From the NCBI GenBank assembly GCA_964059195.1, contig CAXKWD010000006.1:15120530-15184529 (forward strand): 64,000 bases of DNA, given 5' to 3'. Under the pieces are notes generated by a model. That model had not been told where the DNA came from. It was given only the letters and a program-made list of their open reading frames with translations, and ran no database searches. The translations under genes were made by a program, and so were the position numbers. Positions 23,655 through 37,900 of this stretch are shown here, piece by piece (within the stretch, counting starts at the first letter, position 1; every line of letters begins with the position of its first letter). Origin of the DNA: Ectobius pallidus (taxonomy: Eukaryota; Arthropoda; Insecta; Blattodea; Ectobiidae).

Positions 23655-26600
23655 GTAAGTGATTACTCACAGTGGATCCCTACAATTCCAACATGGCATG
23701 ATGTTTTGGCCTTTCCTTTCGGCCTTCCTCAGGTGTAACGGGTCTCGACCTCAACTACCGGAGCTATCTGACGCGATGAGCAGGTTCCCATGTTGCCATC
23801 CAATTGCGTCACCATAAACATGGTGCTTCTACCATGTCTATCAATCCATTCCCTTGGAATGTTGAAGCTGGATTCCTTTTGTCACACACCAGTGGTGCAG
23901 GAAATTTTAACTCACATTTTCTTTTCTTTAACCTTTCTATCACCCCTATCCACTCCTCACCCAAGTCCCCCTCATACCTATTTAAACTGGCCCCTTGCTT
24001 ATTGATGATATTACATGCCTCACATATTTTCCTCTTAATTATGTCGTATTCTATCTTTACAACTTCCATATCACCAATGTCATGCTTCTCTTCGACCATG
24101 TGTTGACTGAATCCTATATTAGTTTTACCACACCTTACATCCCATTTGTGCTCCATTAATCTGGTTTTAAAAGCCCATCCCATCTCCCCAATATAAGATC
24201 TATTACAATTCTTACATGAAATCGAGTATACCCCTGAAAGCTCCATTTTGTCCTTTTTACTATTACCAAAACTTTTATAATCTAAGAAAATCCCCTCAAT
24301 TGTCCTTTCTATGATGTAAGCCGGCACCAGGTCATATTTCCAGAAAACTCTCCCAAAACACTCCCCCACAATCAGATTGTATACCATCCCCACGTATCTT
24401 GTATCACTGTTGCTACCTTTACTCTTCTTATCTCTGCTTTGGCTTTCCACTCCTTTCCATTTGTTCTCGATCCTTCTGTCACTAAAACCATTCTTCTTTG
24501 CCAGCCTAAAAAATTCTTCTTTTTCATGCTCCAAGTCTTCTAAATTATTGCACAGTCTAAAAGCCCTACCTGCAAAATTACGCCATACATTGTCCTTAAC
24601 CCTCTGATGATGTGCTGACCTCTTATGTACAGGGTCCGCCAGAAAAATGTATACACACTTTAAGGAATGAAACTATTTATTAGGTTTGTTTTTTTAATTT
24701 AAATACTAATCAAACATCTACCGGTAGTACTTTCTTAGTTCAGTGGTTACATTAGATGTTCAAAATGTTGGCCGTTGGCGGCCAGACACATTACTGAACG
24801 ATGAGTGTGGTCGCTGCAGCTACGTCGGTCAATGTTTCAATGGAGATCGCAGCACATGCCGCTGTAATCTCCTGGCGAAGTTCCTCCAACGTGCATGGCT
24901 TACGTCGATAGACTTGATCTTTCATGGTTCCCCATAAGTAAAAGTCCATAGGGGTTAATTCTGGCGACCGTGGAGGGAACTCAATGAGCCCTCTTCGTCC
25001 AATCAGGATCGTCATCATTAATCACATGCAGTAATCGTGGAATGTAAGGTTTCCACTTAGCACCTTTCAGAATTCGTTGTACACTTGTACTGCTAATCCC
25101 CAATTCACGCGCACATTGCGTAGCAGACTTTAGTGGAGAAGTAACAAACTTTTCCAACGCGAGATCCGACAAAGCAGGACTTGTAGCTGTACGCGGTCTT
25201 CCTGATCTTCCTTTATGAATATCACAAATCGTTCCATGTGCCTCAAACTTGCTAATAATGCGTTTAATTGTCAGGTGGGTTGGGGGTTTTGTTTCAAACT
25301 CCCGCCTCCACTGAAGCTGCACTTCAACGGCATTATCAAACCTAATAAACCACTTCAGAATGCATTTTCGCTGCTCGAACGTTAAGCGTTCTCCAGCCAT
25401 TTTGTTTTGTCACTATCATGTTGAAAGTAACGACATGTGTTGAGCGTAAGACCATACTACAACATACTGGTATTATACTGGTAATATCCCGATACAATAT
25501 CCCGATATAGTCTGACAAAGAGTGTATACATTTTTCTGGCGGACTCTGTATATATAGGTCCCCTTTGTAAGGTTTTCTATAAACACCTAATCTGACTTTT
25601 GGTTGGTTTAAAACAATTTTTATGTCCAAGAAATTAATGGTGCCATTATCTTGTCTTTCAATAGTAAACGTCACCCTACTATGAAACTCATTGATCTTGT
25701 CCAAAAGTTGTTCAGAGATGTCATTTTTAGACATACCGGTACTGCATATACAGTACTATATTGTCTAAGTTCTTACTTATGAACGAACTTTCCATAAAAT
25801 GTAAAAACACATCAGATACAAATCCAGATACCGGATTTCCCATTGCCAACCCCTCATTTTGTTTGAATATAGTTCCGTTAAACTGAAATACATTATACTT
25901 TGTACACACCCTGTACCACCTGCAACACTCATTCGCCACAATACTGACAACGTCCATCTCCATGAGCCACCTAAAGAGATATTCCCCAGCCTGGGTTTGA
26001 AACATCATGCCGTGTTGGAAGTGTAGGGATCCGCTGTGAGTAATTACTTACATTTATTATTATTATATTGTAACAGTGGAAAGGAAAAAGGATCTACCCG
26101 GTATGATGATTAATTTAATAGAACATCCATATCGGTCCCAAATTTCCACTGAGTCAAATCCAATAAAAAGATGTGTTTAAAATATTACAAGTCAGTGGAT
26201 AAAAGTTAAAATTAATTCACAACGTTTCAACTCTCCCCTGGAGTCATCTTCAGGTGACTTCACACACAGTACTGATCATGAAGAAGATTGAGTTTCATCA
26301 CTGTAACCATCGATAAAAACACTGTTTCTCAAATATCTTTCTTCCCAGCTCTTTGGAATGTCAAACATTCCCTCCTCTATGCATTCCACTGGTGGCCGGG
26401 GAATTATGAGGGAGTATATGAGTATATGTTGGGGAAACCGGGAGGGACTTTAAAACCAGAATATGCGAGCATGAAAGGGATGTAAATAATGGGAAATGCT
26501 CTACTGGACTCAGTCAGCATATGACGGAAAACAAGCATGGTATTGGTGAAGTAAACATTATAAGAATTGAGGATGATTACATGAAAAGAAAGGTATATGA

Positions 26601-29600
26601 GGCATGGTCCATAATCGGCAACCAGGGTATGTGTTTAAATAGGTATGATGGTGATATAGGGGATGAATGGCTGGATGTAATGAGGAGACTGAAAAGGGAA
26701 GTTCCAATGTTAAAAATTCCCCGGCCGCCAGCGGTATGCATAGAGGAGGAAATGTTTGACATTCCACAGAACTGGAAAGAAAGATATTTGAGAAACAGTG
26801 TTTTTATCGATGGTTACGGTGATGAAACTCAATCTTCTTCATGATCAGTACTGTGTGTGAAGTCACCTGAAGAAGACTCCAGGGGAGAGTTGAAACGTTG
26901 TGCGTTAATTTTAACTTTTATCCACTGACTTGTAATATTTTAAACACATCTTTTTATTGGATTAATTTAATAGATTTGCTATTTTCAGGAACTTAGGCAC
27001 AAAGTATTTAGAATATCTGACTAGTGACCAGGCTCTGGGAGATCTGGCATACTTCATTCAAGGGATGACAGTAAAACATGAACTCCCACCAGAGACAAAA
27101 TGGATTGCCTTTGGAGGCTCCTATCCTGGATCTCTTGCTGCATGGCTACGAGCCAAGTACCCACATCTAGTTCATGCTGCTGTTTCCGCAAGTGGACCTC
27201 TAATGGCCAAGGCAGACTTCAGAGGTAAATAGTAATTTTATCTATTCACTTCATCATTACTGTGATTCCCTAGAAAACACAACTGTTGTATTAAATTGTT
27301 TTGGAAGTTAACAGAGTGAAGTTATATAACATAATATAAGAGTTGAATTCTTTACACAAAAACTTCACTTTTGGTATAGTTTACCTGAACTAGTTTCGGC
27401 ACCTTCGCAACCATACTGCGCTATACTGCGGGAGGGTAGCACAGCAGTTGAAGTATAGCTGTTGACAATGGTTGCGAAGGTGCCGAAACTAGTTCAGGTA
27501 AACTATACCAAAAGTGAAGTTTTTGTGTAAAGAATTCAACTCTTATATAATTATTACAACTATTGTAGCCTATGTAACATCATGTAAAAGAAAAAAAGAA
27601 AAGAATTATTAAATTCTATAAATTAAATGTCGTCAAAAGTAATTGCAACAATAGTATGTTAATTAAATGAGATGGTTGACAGTTAAACACTTTAGACTTA
27701 ACTTTTACTTACATTTTTAGAGAATGTACGTTTCATGGACTTTGCCCACATTTTCAACTGCTAGTCAATTGTCAGATCCTTGATTGGAGAATATGTCGGC
27801 ACTGCTACAATAAAAATGATTTATTATGGGCTAGTTTATCCTCATATCATCTATGGTATTGAAGTATGGGGAGCATGTGCCTATACACATTATATAGAGT
27901 ATTTATACTACAAAAGTGATGTCTTAGAGAAATATATAAATTGGGAAGGGCAGACAGTTACAGAGATATATTCAGGAATGACAAAATACTAACATTAATG
28001 TCTTTCTAAGTATTTAGGGTTATTTTACTTATAAAATCAAAACCAGAATTAAACGTTGTCATAAATGAAATTCGCCAATTCCATAAGTAATTGGGGTACA
28101 GTTCTATAATAAAAAACAAACTTTTCTTCATGTAAAGTTCCCTTAAAAACAAGAGAAAGTTGTTACCAATCTTCGTACCTATCCCGAATACAAAATTTTG
28201 TTTCCATTATAAGAGGCCATATTGCAAAGGCTGTATTAGGAGTGGGGCTTACCAATCTTCGTACCTATCCCGAATACAAAATTTTGTTTCCATTATAAGA
28301 GGCCATATTGCAAAGGCTGTATTCGGAGTGGGGCTTATAACTTTCAGAGAAGGTAGTTTTTTAGAAAAAAGTTTGAAATAAATCATGTTTAGTATAAGTA
28401 CCCCACGTATGATATTTAAAGAAAATTGTTAGAGCAGTTTTAAAGAAAATCGCAAAAAACAAAATTTTCTCTTAAAAATAAGAGAAAGTTGTCGCCAATC
28501 TCAGAAGGTACATAACCCAAACACAAAATTTTGTTTTATACAAATCTCCGTTCTTGAGCTAGTTTGTTCACAGTCACACACACACACAGACATGTTTCTG
28601 AAAATAGTAGGCTATTTGGATTCAGAGGACCTCAAAACGTGTATTTATGTTAAAAACTCAACTTCGAATTTGGGAGTCGAAAACAATACTTCCTCTACCT
28701 ATAGTACCTATGGTATGGGCAGAAGAAGTAATAGATACAAAAAGCAAAATACAAAATACAAATGCAAAAGCTGAATACTTCTAAGTCCATATCATAAAAA
28801 CTATTAATACTCCAAATTTTTTATTTTATATTATAGACCCTATTAGAATGAAAGTGCATTAAAATTTTAAAACTTGTGACCAAGAAGTTTTTAGACCTAC
28901 TGTTTTGCAAGGAATGGTTCCAGTCACGTCATACGACTACAAAGAACCAAAAGAAAACAAAGAATAAACATAACCATCTGAGATTTCATCCCGAACTTGG
29001 GAGCACCAACTTTCCTGTGTCCTCCATCATGACCAATTTAAGAAGACTAGAAGACCTTTCACCTCCTTTGGAGTCCTGACCACCTCATTGCCAAGAATGA
29101 GCATGGCCTGACCTATTACTTTCATCATTCATCAATCTATACTAGTATATTATCCAACGAGCCTATAATGGCATTTATTAAAATGTGAGTACAAAACACA
29201 CTGCACTCATTTAATAATTTTCACGAGAATAGAACAGAATATCATTGTAGGCAATTTCACATGACTGTTTTTGTTCGAATCAGAATTAAATGTTTAAGTT
29301 TTAAGCTTTCAGAACACCAGTAGCTTGTAATTGATAAAACAAACGAGTATGTCTCGGTGACCATTGAAACGGTTTGAAGGTTTTGACGGGTCAGGGCACA
29401 AGCGATAGTTGCATGATATGCGAGGTTTCGTAATGACGTTTGTTTCTTCATGAATAGATTCGACTCCGACCTCTTCAGGAGGGAACTCCACTCCGACCTT
29501 CAGTAGCAACAGGCCTTATCAGTAAAACTATGTAAGCCATCAGGAGATACACCATAGCGTATTGGTTGAGGTACCACACTACAAACCGGTTCAATTCCCA

Positions 29601-32600
29601 ATGAGGTCGTTGGAGTTTTTCAACTGGCCTAATCCTTCTGGTGGCACTATGACCCTGAGGTCAACTCAGCCTCTAACAGAAGTGAGTACCAGGAGCAGTC
29701 CTGGGGGTAAAGATGGCCGGTGCGTAAGGCTGACAACTTTACCACCTTCATGTTCCCAATGTCAAAAATCTGGGAGCCTAAACCTCCTGGAACCCCCTGG
29801 GCTTCCATGGCCTGTACAGGGATCACTTTACTTTACTTTTATGTAGTGCCATCAAGGAAAATCTCCGTTGCAATTACTAGTGGTGAGTGGAACCCAGAAA
29901 TGTAGATTTTAACGTTTTAATTCAATTTGTTCAGTTGTTTGTTATTTGTATTTTATTTTGTATAAATTATTCTCTCTTTTAATCTTAAATAATAATACGA
30001 TGCAATCAGTAAATTTTTAGAAAACTGATCCAGTTTAGTTCTCACGCTGCTCGCTGGATAGTTATAATTAATTCTTATATTTGATCAACTATTTATTGTG
30101 CAGTATGATATTTATTTAGTCATAAATTCTAGTCCAACATTCTTGTCATACATTCTAGTCACTGATGATAAGGCCAATTGAACTTAGTCTCTTGTATTAT
30201 GTTCAACTTGCACTTGTTCATAATTCTGGATAAATACTGTAGCGCGAATTGTCCCCTGCAATATAGGCCATACAGAATATCGGAGTTTTTCCTGTGTACT
30301 AAGTCAAGTTCATTGCTCTGCATAAGTTCAGTCCTGGCTGACGCGAATCAAACTTTACGTATTACATAGTACCTGAAAATAAGTTTAAAGGTGCTCTAAA
30401 TACAGTCTTTTTATAATATGTGTGGGGCATGCATCTTTACTCTCTACTCTCACCCAGTCTTTCGGGAGATCTAATGGACCTTGGGGTCTCTCAGCACACT
30501 TACCTGAAACAAAAGAAAAACAAGTTGAAATATTCCACAGATCAGATTAATTACATATTATGAAATATGGCCTCATTTTCAGTTCATATATTCTACAGTC
30601 ATTACTTAAACCTAACTGAAGTAAATCACAGTATTATTAATATACGGGGTATGGCAGGGAAACCTGATGGTTTTGAAGAGTTGTAACTGACCTTCAGAAT
30701 AAGAGTGCATCAGCTCAAAGCATTTCAGTCAGAATGTAGCCTTGGTCAGTGCAACATCATGCATTTGTTGTAGAAACTTTTTAAAAAAGCAGTGAATCAA
30801 TTATTGTCACTCAGCACATGTTTCGCCGCCATTTAAACATTCATAAAAATGAGAATACCAACATCATCTGGCAGGTGTTGTGTGAAACAGTGGGGAAAAA
30901 ATGACTATTGGCTTGCATCCAGGCGCAAAACGTACATGTTGCTAATGCAGAAATTGTCGTAGTAAATTTCCAAGTATGGCATACGTTCCTTTATCCATTT
31001 AGGGTGACTTATTCTGTGTTCTGCTTCATATTCCTTGTCACTGTCATCATTTCTCATGTTGATTGGATGTTCCAATCGCCTACATGCCATCTTGATGTCG
31101 CAAAATGATCCTATTTTGCTGGCTGATATTTCACCGGTAAAGCTTTAGCTTGGATATTATAGTCAAGTCAAGTTACTGTAGCTGGTGAAATGCAAATTGG
31201 ACAATATTTAAGCTTTTCAGTTTAAAAACCAGGATCAGACAGATTATCGGCATTGGTGAACACAGCCCTGAATAAAGACAGACTGGCCACTTGGGACAAT
31301 ACAAACTAAACCATACAATCAGGAGACTTTCCAATTACATGCCTTATGCATGCCATAAATACAATGAATATTTACGAAAATTGTGGCAATATGTATTCTA
31401 AAAAATATGAATTAAACATATTTTTTGTCTTTTAATTTCTTTTGTTAGAATATTTCAGAATTGTGAAAGATGATCTGTCAAAAACAAATGCATCTTGTGT
31501 GACTGCTGTTCAAGAAGCATATAAACTGCTTCATGTGTTAATGAAAACTTCAAAAGGTCAAGATACCATCAACAAATTATTCTCGTAAGTAAAATAAAAA
31601 AAGTATAACTGGTAAGAAAAGTGTGAATCGTTTAAAATCACACCTGTTGTTAGAGAAGGAACTTCATTCTACAAAAGGCAGTTAGAATGAATATGTAAAA
31701 GACTAGGTTAGTTATTATGAATGGTGATAAAACTTTTTATAGGTGCAGTCAAAAACTTTTCACAAATTCAGATTTGTTATTTGTTAATTTCATTTGATAT
31801 GAGAGTAGGATGACATAGGGGAAAACAACAGTGTTCTCTGGCCACATTAAAAAAGGAATTTCTTTGTATGGCCCTTTCTTTCATTAATTCAAAGTAAAAT
31901 TCATTGGATATTACCACGGCCGACACCAAAATTTTAAACTTACATAATCTTCTACGCAAAATGCAAATGGTCTAGTAAAATGGTTTTAACTTCATATTTA
32001 ATTTTTTTTGTTGAATTGCTTAATGACAATATACTACCCGTGCGCCACTTCTTAAGCACTGGATTTACGGGGAAGTGAGGGTCGGGGGAACAAAACATAG
32101 CTAGTCCGCCAGTCTTTCTGCAGTGTTGTCAACTAAAGAAATAACGTTTCAGCAGAATCGCTCGTATGGTATTTTATGTAGTGACTTTAATATACAACGA
32201 TTTTAATGCAGTCCAATAATATAACGTGGTTACAGTATTACGTAACAATTAATTACACGTCATAAGTGTTTTATTATCAAATAAGTCATCAAATACGAAT
32301 ATTATACATAATATAGGCTCAATATTTTTACACTGGATGACTAATTTTAAGCATAAAGAAGAGTCTTAGCAGAACATGCTTCACCATTTCGTGTTGTTAA
32401 ACGTAAGAGAGGTAAGGCATCTAAATGTGGAGAAAACTATAGGCCTAATTTTAAACGTATTTAATACGTTTTGTGAAAAGTTAGCTCAACTTTCAGTCCA
32501 TGAAATTGACATCAGAGTTCACGGGATCGTCAGAAAGTAGCACATACAAAATTCTTAAAGACGTGAGGAAAGTGTTGGATGTACTATGAAGTGTTTGTGA

Positions 32601-34915
32601 AATCAGCAATTCGAAAGATTGTATTTTTCCCCATAACTCATGCATCAGAATAAATAATGTCAATAAATAAATAAGGATCTTGAGACAGAATGAAGGCTTA
32701 GTATTGAAATTACTAGATTTCAGGGTGTATAGCGTACTTCGTGTTTCAATGTTGTCAGCTTTACCTACGAAGTTGAAATCTACCAAATGAGGACTAGGGA
32801 GCCGAGCGCCCAAAAAATCGCGCACGGGTAGTATTATAAAAATTACTACCTCTATGTGAGATAGGCCTACTCTTAAGACTTCTAGCCAACCTATGACAAG
32901 TCAAATGTACATTATGGGATGTTCTGGTATCAGGGCTGTGGAAAGAAAGCAAGGGCCCCAGGGACAAATTTTCCCGGGCCCTCGTCAAATATTAAATTCT
33001 CTACCCAACTCGCCCTTTATAATGTATGCACTAAAAAGATTATGTAATGATATTACATAATTACTAAGTGGTACCAGAATGGTACCGGTACTTTATGAGA
33101 TTGTTTGGTAGGCAGGAAAATATCTGTCCGTCTGACTGTTTGTCTGTCCGTGTGTCTGTAAGCGTGATAACTCAAATATGCTTTATCGGATTTTCATAAA
33201 ACTTGGTATACCATTTATAACGCCCATGGGATGAACCTATCAAGCCTATTGATGAAGCCTATCGGTTAACTGATGGCGGGCACGAAACGGGAAAATACAT
33301 TAAAATGTTCTAATTAGGAACAATTTTATCTGACAAGTACCAGTTGTACCAGTTTAATCTGTTGAAAATTATCATTTTAAATGCCGAACGTTAGTGAGGC
33401 CTACTGATGAGTCCAAAAGGATTTCTGCTTCTATTTTAAAAAAATAAAAATTTTTCTTCAACAATAATCCATTTCTGATTAACTGATTAATTCCATGTCG
33501 CCGTTATACGACAGGACAATGCAGATAAAATAAACACATAAAACATAACTTAACCTGTTTATTGACTTATAACCAATTTTATTTTAGAGTAAATTTAGAA
33601 AGTAAAAAATAAAACCCGGTCGGTCGGACCCTCTTTTGGGACACGGGCCCCGGGGCTGCAGCCCGGCTGCCCCTCCCTCTTGTTGGGCCTGTCTGGTATC
33701 GTACTCATGATATTCTGAATTTTTTCTGAAAGAGTTTTTCCAAAATATAGATGCATAGTATTTGGTAAAATTTTTAGTTCTTTAAATACATTTTTGCTCT
33801 CTGACCTGAAAGGGATTTGTTTAATAATTTTGAGTATTCTTCTCTGTAGTTTGAAGATGTGAGAAGATTTTGATGATGGTCCCTAAGTGATAATACCTTA
33901 TGAGAGAACTGAATGAACATAACCAAAATATGAAGCTCTTAACAGATCTAGTGGTAATGCTTTTACAAGAATGTGAAATGAATAACGTAGACAACTTAAC
34001 TTCTCATTGTCAGATAGGTATTGAATGTGATTATTCCAATTAGGGTTTGAATCTATCCATACACATACGAATTTAGTGCAATCCACTTCCTTAATTACAG
34101 TATTCATGAGGGTTACATGCACAGCATCATGCAGATAATTACTTTTATTAATTGTAGTTTATTATTTGCTAACCACTGTTCTAATTTTGAAGAAGTGTTG
34201 TCTATTTTCACTTGTAAGTTGTTTTTGTTAGAATCATTAAGTATTATGTTTGTGTCATCAGCAAGCAGAACAGTTTCACCATAGGTATGTTTAAGGGGAG
34301 GTCATTTATATAAAAAAGAAACAGAATTGGTTCAAGTATTGAACCTTGGGGTACTCCTTGTGTCATTGTTTGAAGTTTGATTTTGAAGACCCAATTTGGA
34401 CAACTTGTTTTCTATTGTCTAAGTACGAAGTGAACCTAGATGAACACTGCAAACAATATTGTTGTCATGAGAACTGAATTGCATTTCATGAACTCAGTGT
34501 AATTTTTCATAAATTAGGCTTCTAAGTGGGCGTTACTCCAGTACCGGTTAACTTATTTTGTCCAAAATCAATACGCTCCATCCCATGGACATTATAAGTG
34601 GGTATACCAAGTTTCATGAAAATCTGATGAAACGTTTTTGAGTTATTGCGTGTACAGACAAATGGACAGACAGACATTTTCCCGTCCACCATACAATCTC
34701 AGAAAGTACCAAACTGGCACTTAATAAGAGGCCACATTGCAAGCAGTGCATATTCATTTGTTTCAACCTAATGCAAAAATGTATTGTTTGCCAGGAAAAA
34801 CTGAGTTTCTACAAAATGTTGTCTGGCTTCATAAAAGTTTTGCATAAGAAATGCTTTAAAATGAAAGCATCACAAGTCCAAAAATTTAATTCGAATCGTT
34901 AAGCCGTATTATCGA

Positions 34916-34946
<31 letters not shown>

Positions 34947-37900
34947 TTCTTCAAGTAAAGTGTATTGTCATTTTGTCACATCCCTAGAAGATACCTGGCC
35001 CAAACATAAAATTCTGTTTTCATACTGGTATGATTTTTCATTCTCAACACAGACACAAGGAAATAGTTTTCTTGGATTCAAGATACCTAAAGTATGTATT
35101 TCCTACGTTAAAAACACGCTGAATGTTGGTTACTAAGATAAATTTACATACTTACATGTGATTTGCTTTAAAGTACAATGAATCTCTAATATATCGTGAG
35201 TATCTGAAATACGAATAATTTTCTACTCTGTAACTATGAATACAGTTGAACCTCCATGTAACAAAAGACTGATATAATGATAAACCCGCATTAAGCGAAA
35301 TTTTTCTATGGTCCCAGAAAATTTCCTATCTTAATAACGTTACTTGTCCCTTGTTATAGCGATTAAGGTAGTTCGTGAACATCCTTTTATAACGATACAT
35401 ATTTTGAAGTGAAACTGCCATTCTAGATCAGCAACTTAACCCTACCAATGGTAGCAGGTAGCAGATTAGCTGGTGCGAACCCTTAAGCCACCTTTAGAAA
35501 TTCTGGAAGAGAAATTCTCAGTAGAGGGTGGAGTACAAGGTCATTGTGATTGTTCCGTCTTTCTTCTTTCTCCCCTCTCTTTTTATGCTCTCTTTCTTCC
35601 CTCTTTCCACCCCTCCATATGACCGAACCTTCTGCGACATATGCTAGGTGATTTAAACAGCTAACCGGTCTTTTTGTTATTTTTCAGTAGGCGGGCAAAA
35701 AATAGTTATGGCCTCCACTCAACGAAAATCAATGTCTCGAAACAAAATTAGCGGCGTTTAAAGATTTGGATGATGGTTTGGAGTAGATAGAAGTTACAAA
35801 AAAGTATGGATTTTCACAATCTACGTTGGCTAGCTTTGCAAAAAGCAAAGAAAAATTACTGATTTTTCTTTTTACAAAATAAATACAATGAAGTGGATTC
35901 CACTACTATCTGTGTGCTACAATGTGTGTGTTACACTATATATTAAATGAATTCTTCCTATAGGCTGTATAAATTCATAATTTGGTGTTTTGTTTCGCAG
36001 TTTCCTTAAGATGTCCCTCGATATAACAACACATATGTATTACGACAAATATGGGAATAGGCTCTTTTTTATAAGAAATTTTATCCACTTTAATTTTGTA
36101 TATGGAATAATGTTTGCTAGGATTGATAGTTACAGAAAAATATACAAAGAAACATAGAAAACCCACCTTCATCCCACTTCTCCGGTTCTCCCATCAGGAC
36201 TTTTTAGTAGAACTAACAGAAACCCATGCAAAATTTCAAAACTTCAGGAATTTTCACTTGATTTGTAATAGCAGAATATTTCATTGGCAGACTGTGTGAA
36301 CCAATTGACGTCTTGGAGAGAAATGATGTGGCCAGCTTTTATTCGAGCGTAGCACAAGAGTTGGCTACCACAGCACAATACACTGGAGATAACCGTGAAG
36401 GAGTGGACAATATATTTACATTGAAAAGCTTATGTGAGTTAATGCTGGATGAGAGCCTTGGGCCTCCTGTTCACAGACTTGCCAAAATTGTGAATGTGAG
36501 TCTTACAGCAGAAGATGAAGAATGTTTGGACTACAAATATGAAAACTATATTAGTCACATGAAGAATACAGATTGGCAAAGTCTGACTGCCACTGGAGGA
36601 GGTAACTTAGCTCCTAATAATACGAAGGGCCTAGTTCCATAAAGGCGTAAGGCACAAGGACATAGTTTCGAGAAATCTTGATGTTTTTAAACAGTGTTAC
36701 CACTCACAAGTAGGTGGTTTAAAGTTTAATTTTATAACATATATTTTTGAAGGACAGGCTAAATTAGTGTTCGCAAATTTACAAGTTAGAGGGTACTGGG
36801 ATTTTTTACAACTACAGGTACCTAAACATGTTAAACGAAAACTGAAGTACTTTTACAGTAGCAAAATCTTTTTACTTTGTGTCATATTTGTTTTTGCTTT
36901 ATTTTAGTAAAAACCTATACTATACAGTGAAAATTGCATGTTTGCCAATGAATACCAGTATAGTCATTAATACAATAGATGATAAGCAAAACAATCTATT
37001 TTGAATGAAGTTACACTTCAGAAATGCAAGTTCAGTTTTTTATAAACATTTGTTTAAATGGTAGCACTGAAGAAAATAAAAACAGTTGATAAAGACACCT
37101 CAGTAACAGATAGGAAGTGTGCCTTACGCCTGTATGGAACTGTCGTGAAATAGAATGAATGTGCAATCTCACAGGTCTTTTCTTATAACTGAGCAGAGGT
37201 TTAAGGTACATATACAAATTGTTCACTGAGTAGGCCTATTTAAGAGATATGAGGAGAAGGCATAAATGTTAAAAACTCAAAATTAAAGATTTGTGCCTTA
37301 CGCCCTTATGGAACTAGCACCCTCATATATCTATAGATTGCAAAAGTAATTTGTGAGAAGAATGTCTGGATCAAAGCTGAAACGGAACTCTTATCTTCTC
37401 ACAACATAAAATGATTTGAAACATATTTTTTTAATGTAGACCACTTACTTTTTGAACTCACAAACACTATTGCTTCTAGTGCGAAGCATGGTCGGTTTTA
37501 CAAAAAATAAGTGAAGCAGGTTAAAATTTGTTTTAATCAGTTAACCCGCCATAAAGCGCGCTTTAGTGTTTTACTAACAGTGTATATTAAATAGCAACAA
37601 TTATGATCTTATAGGCATTATGAGTACTACCTTCTCTCTAGCTGACTTTTTAAGTATTGACTCTTACCTGTTAAAAAAATTATCTCAAAGAATGTGCGAC
37701 TTCAGTACAGGGACCTTATACTGACTGAGTGCATCATTGTTAGTATTTTACTAATTGCACGACCACTTAGGGAATTTTTCATTCAGTGATCCACCTTCAA
37801 TGAAGGTGTTTGTGGAAATAGTATATTTCAATTTTTTAGATTAACGGCATGAGAAGAAGTTTAGAATTGGCTTTGTTGGTGCTAAGTACGAGTAAGAATT

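Noticed and set aside
29562..29905. Two overlapping plus-strand ORFs
   Set aside because: They lie across a tRNA-derived SINE, which is non-coding.
36313..36642. Stand-alone 109-codon gene
   Set aside because: It is exon 5 of the S28 gene; the ATG is internal and the end reads through the donor site.
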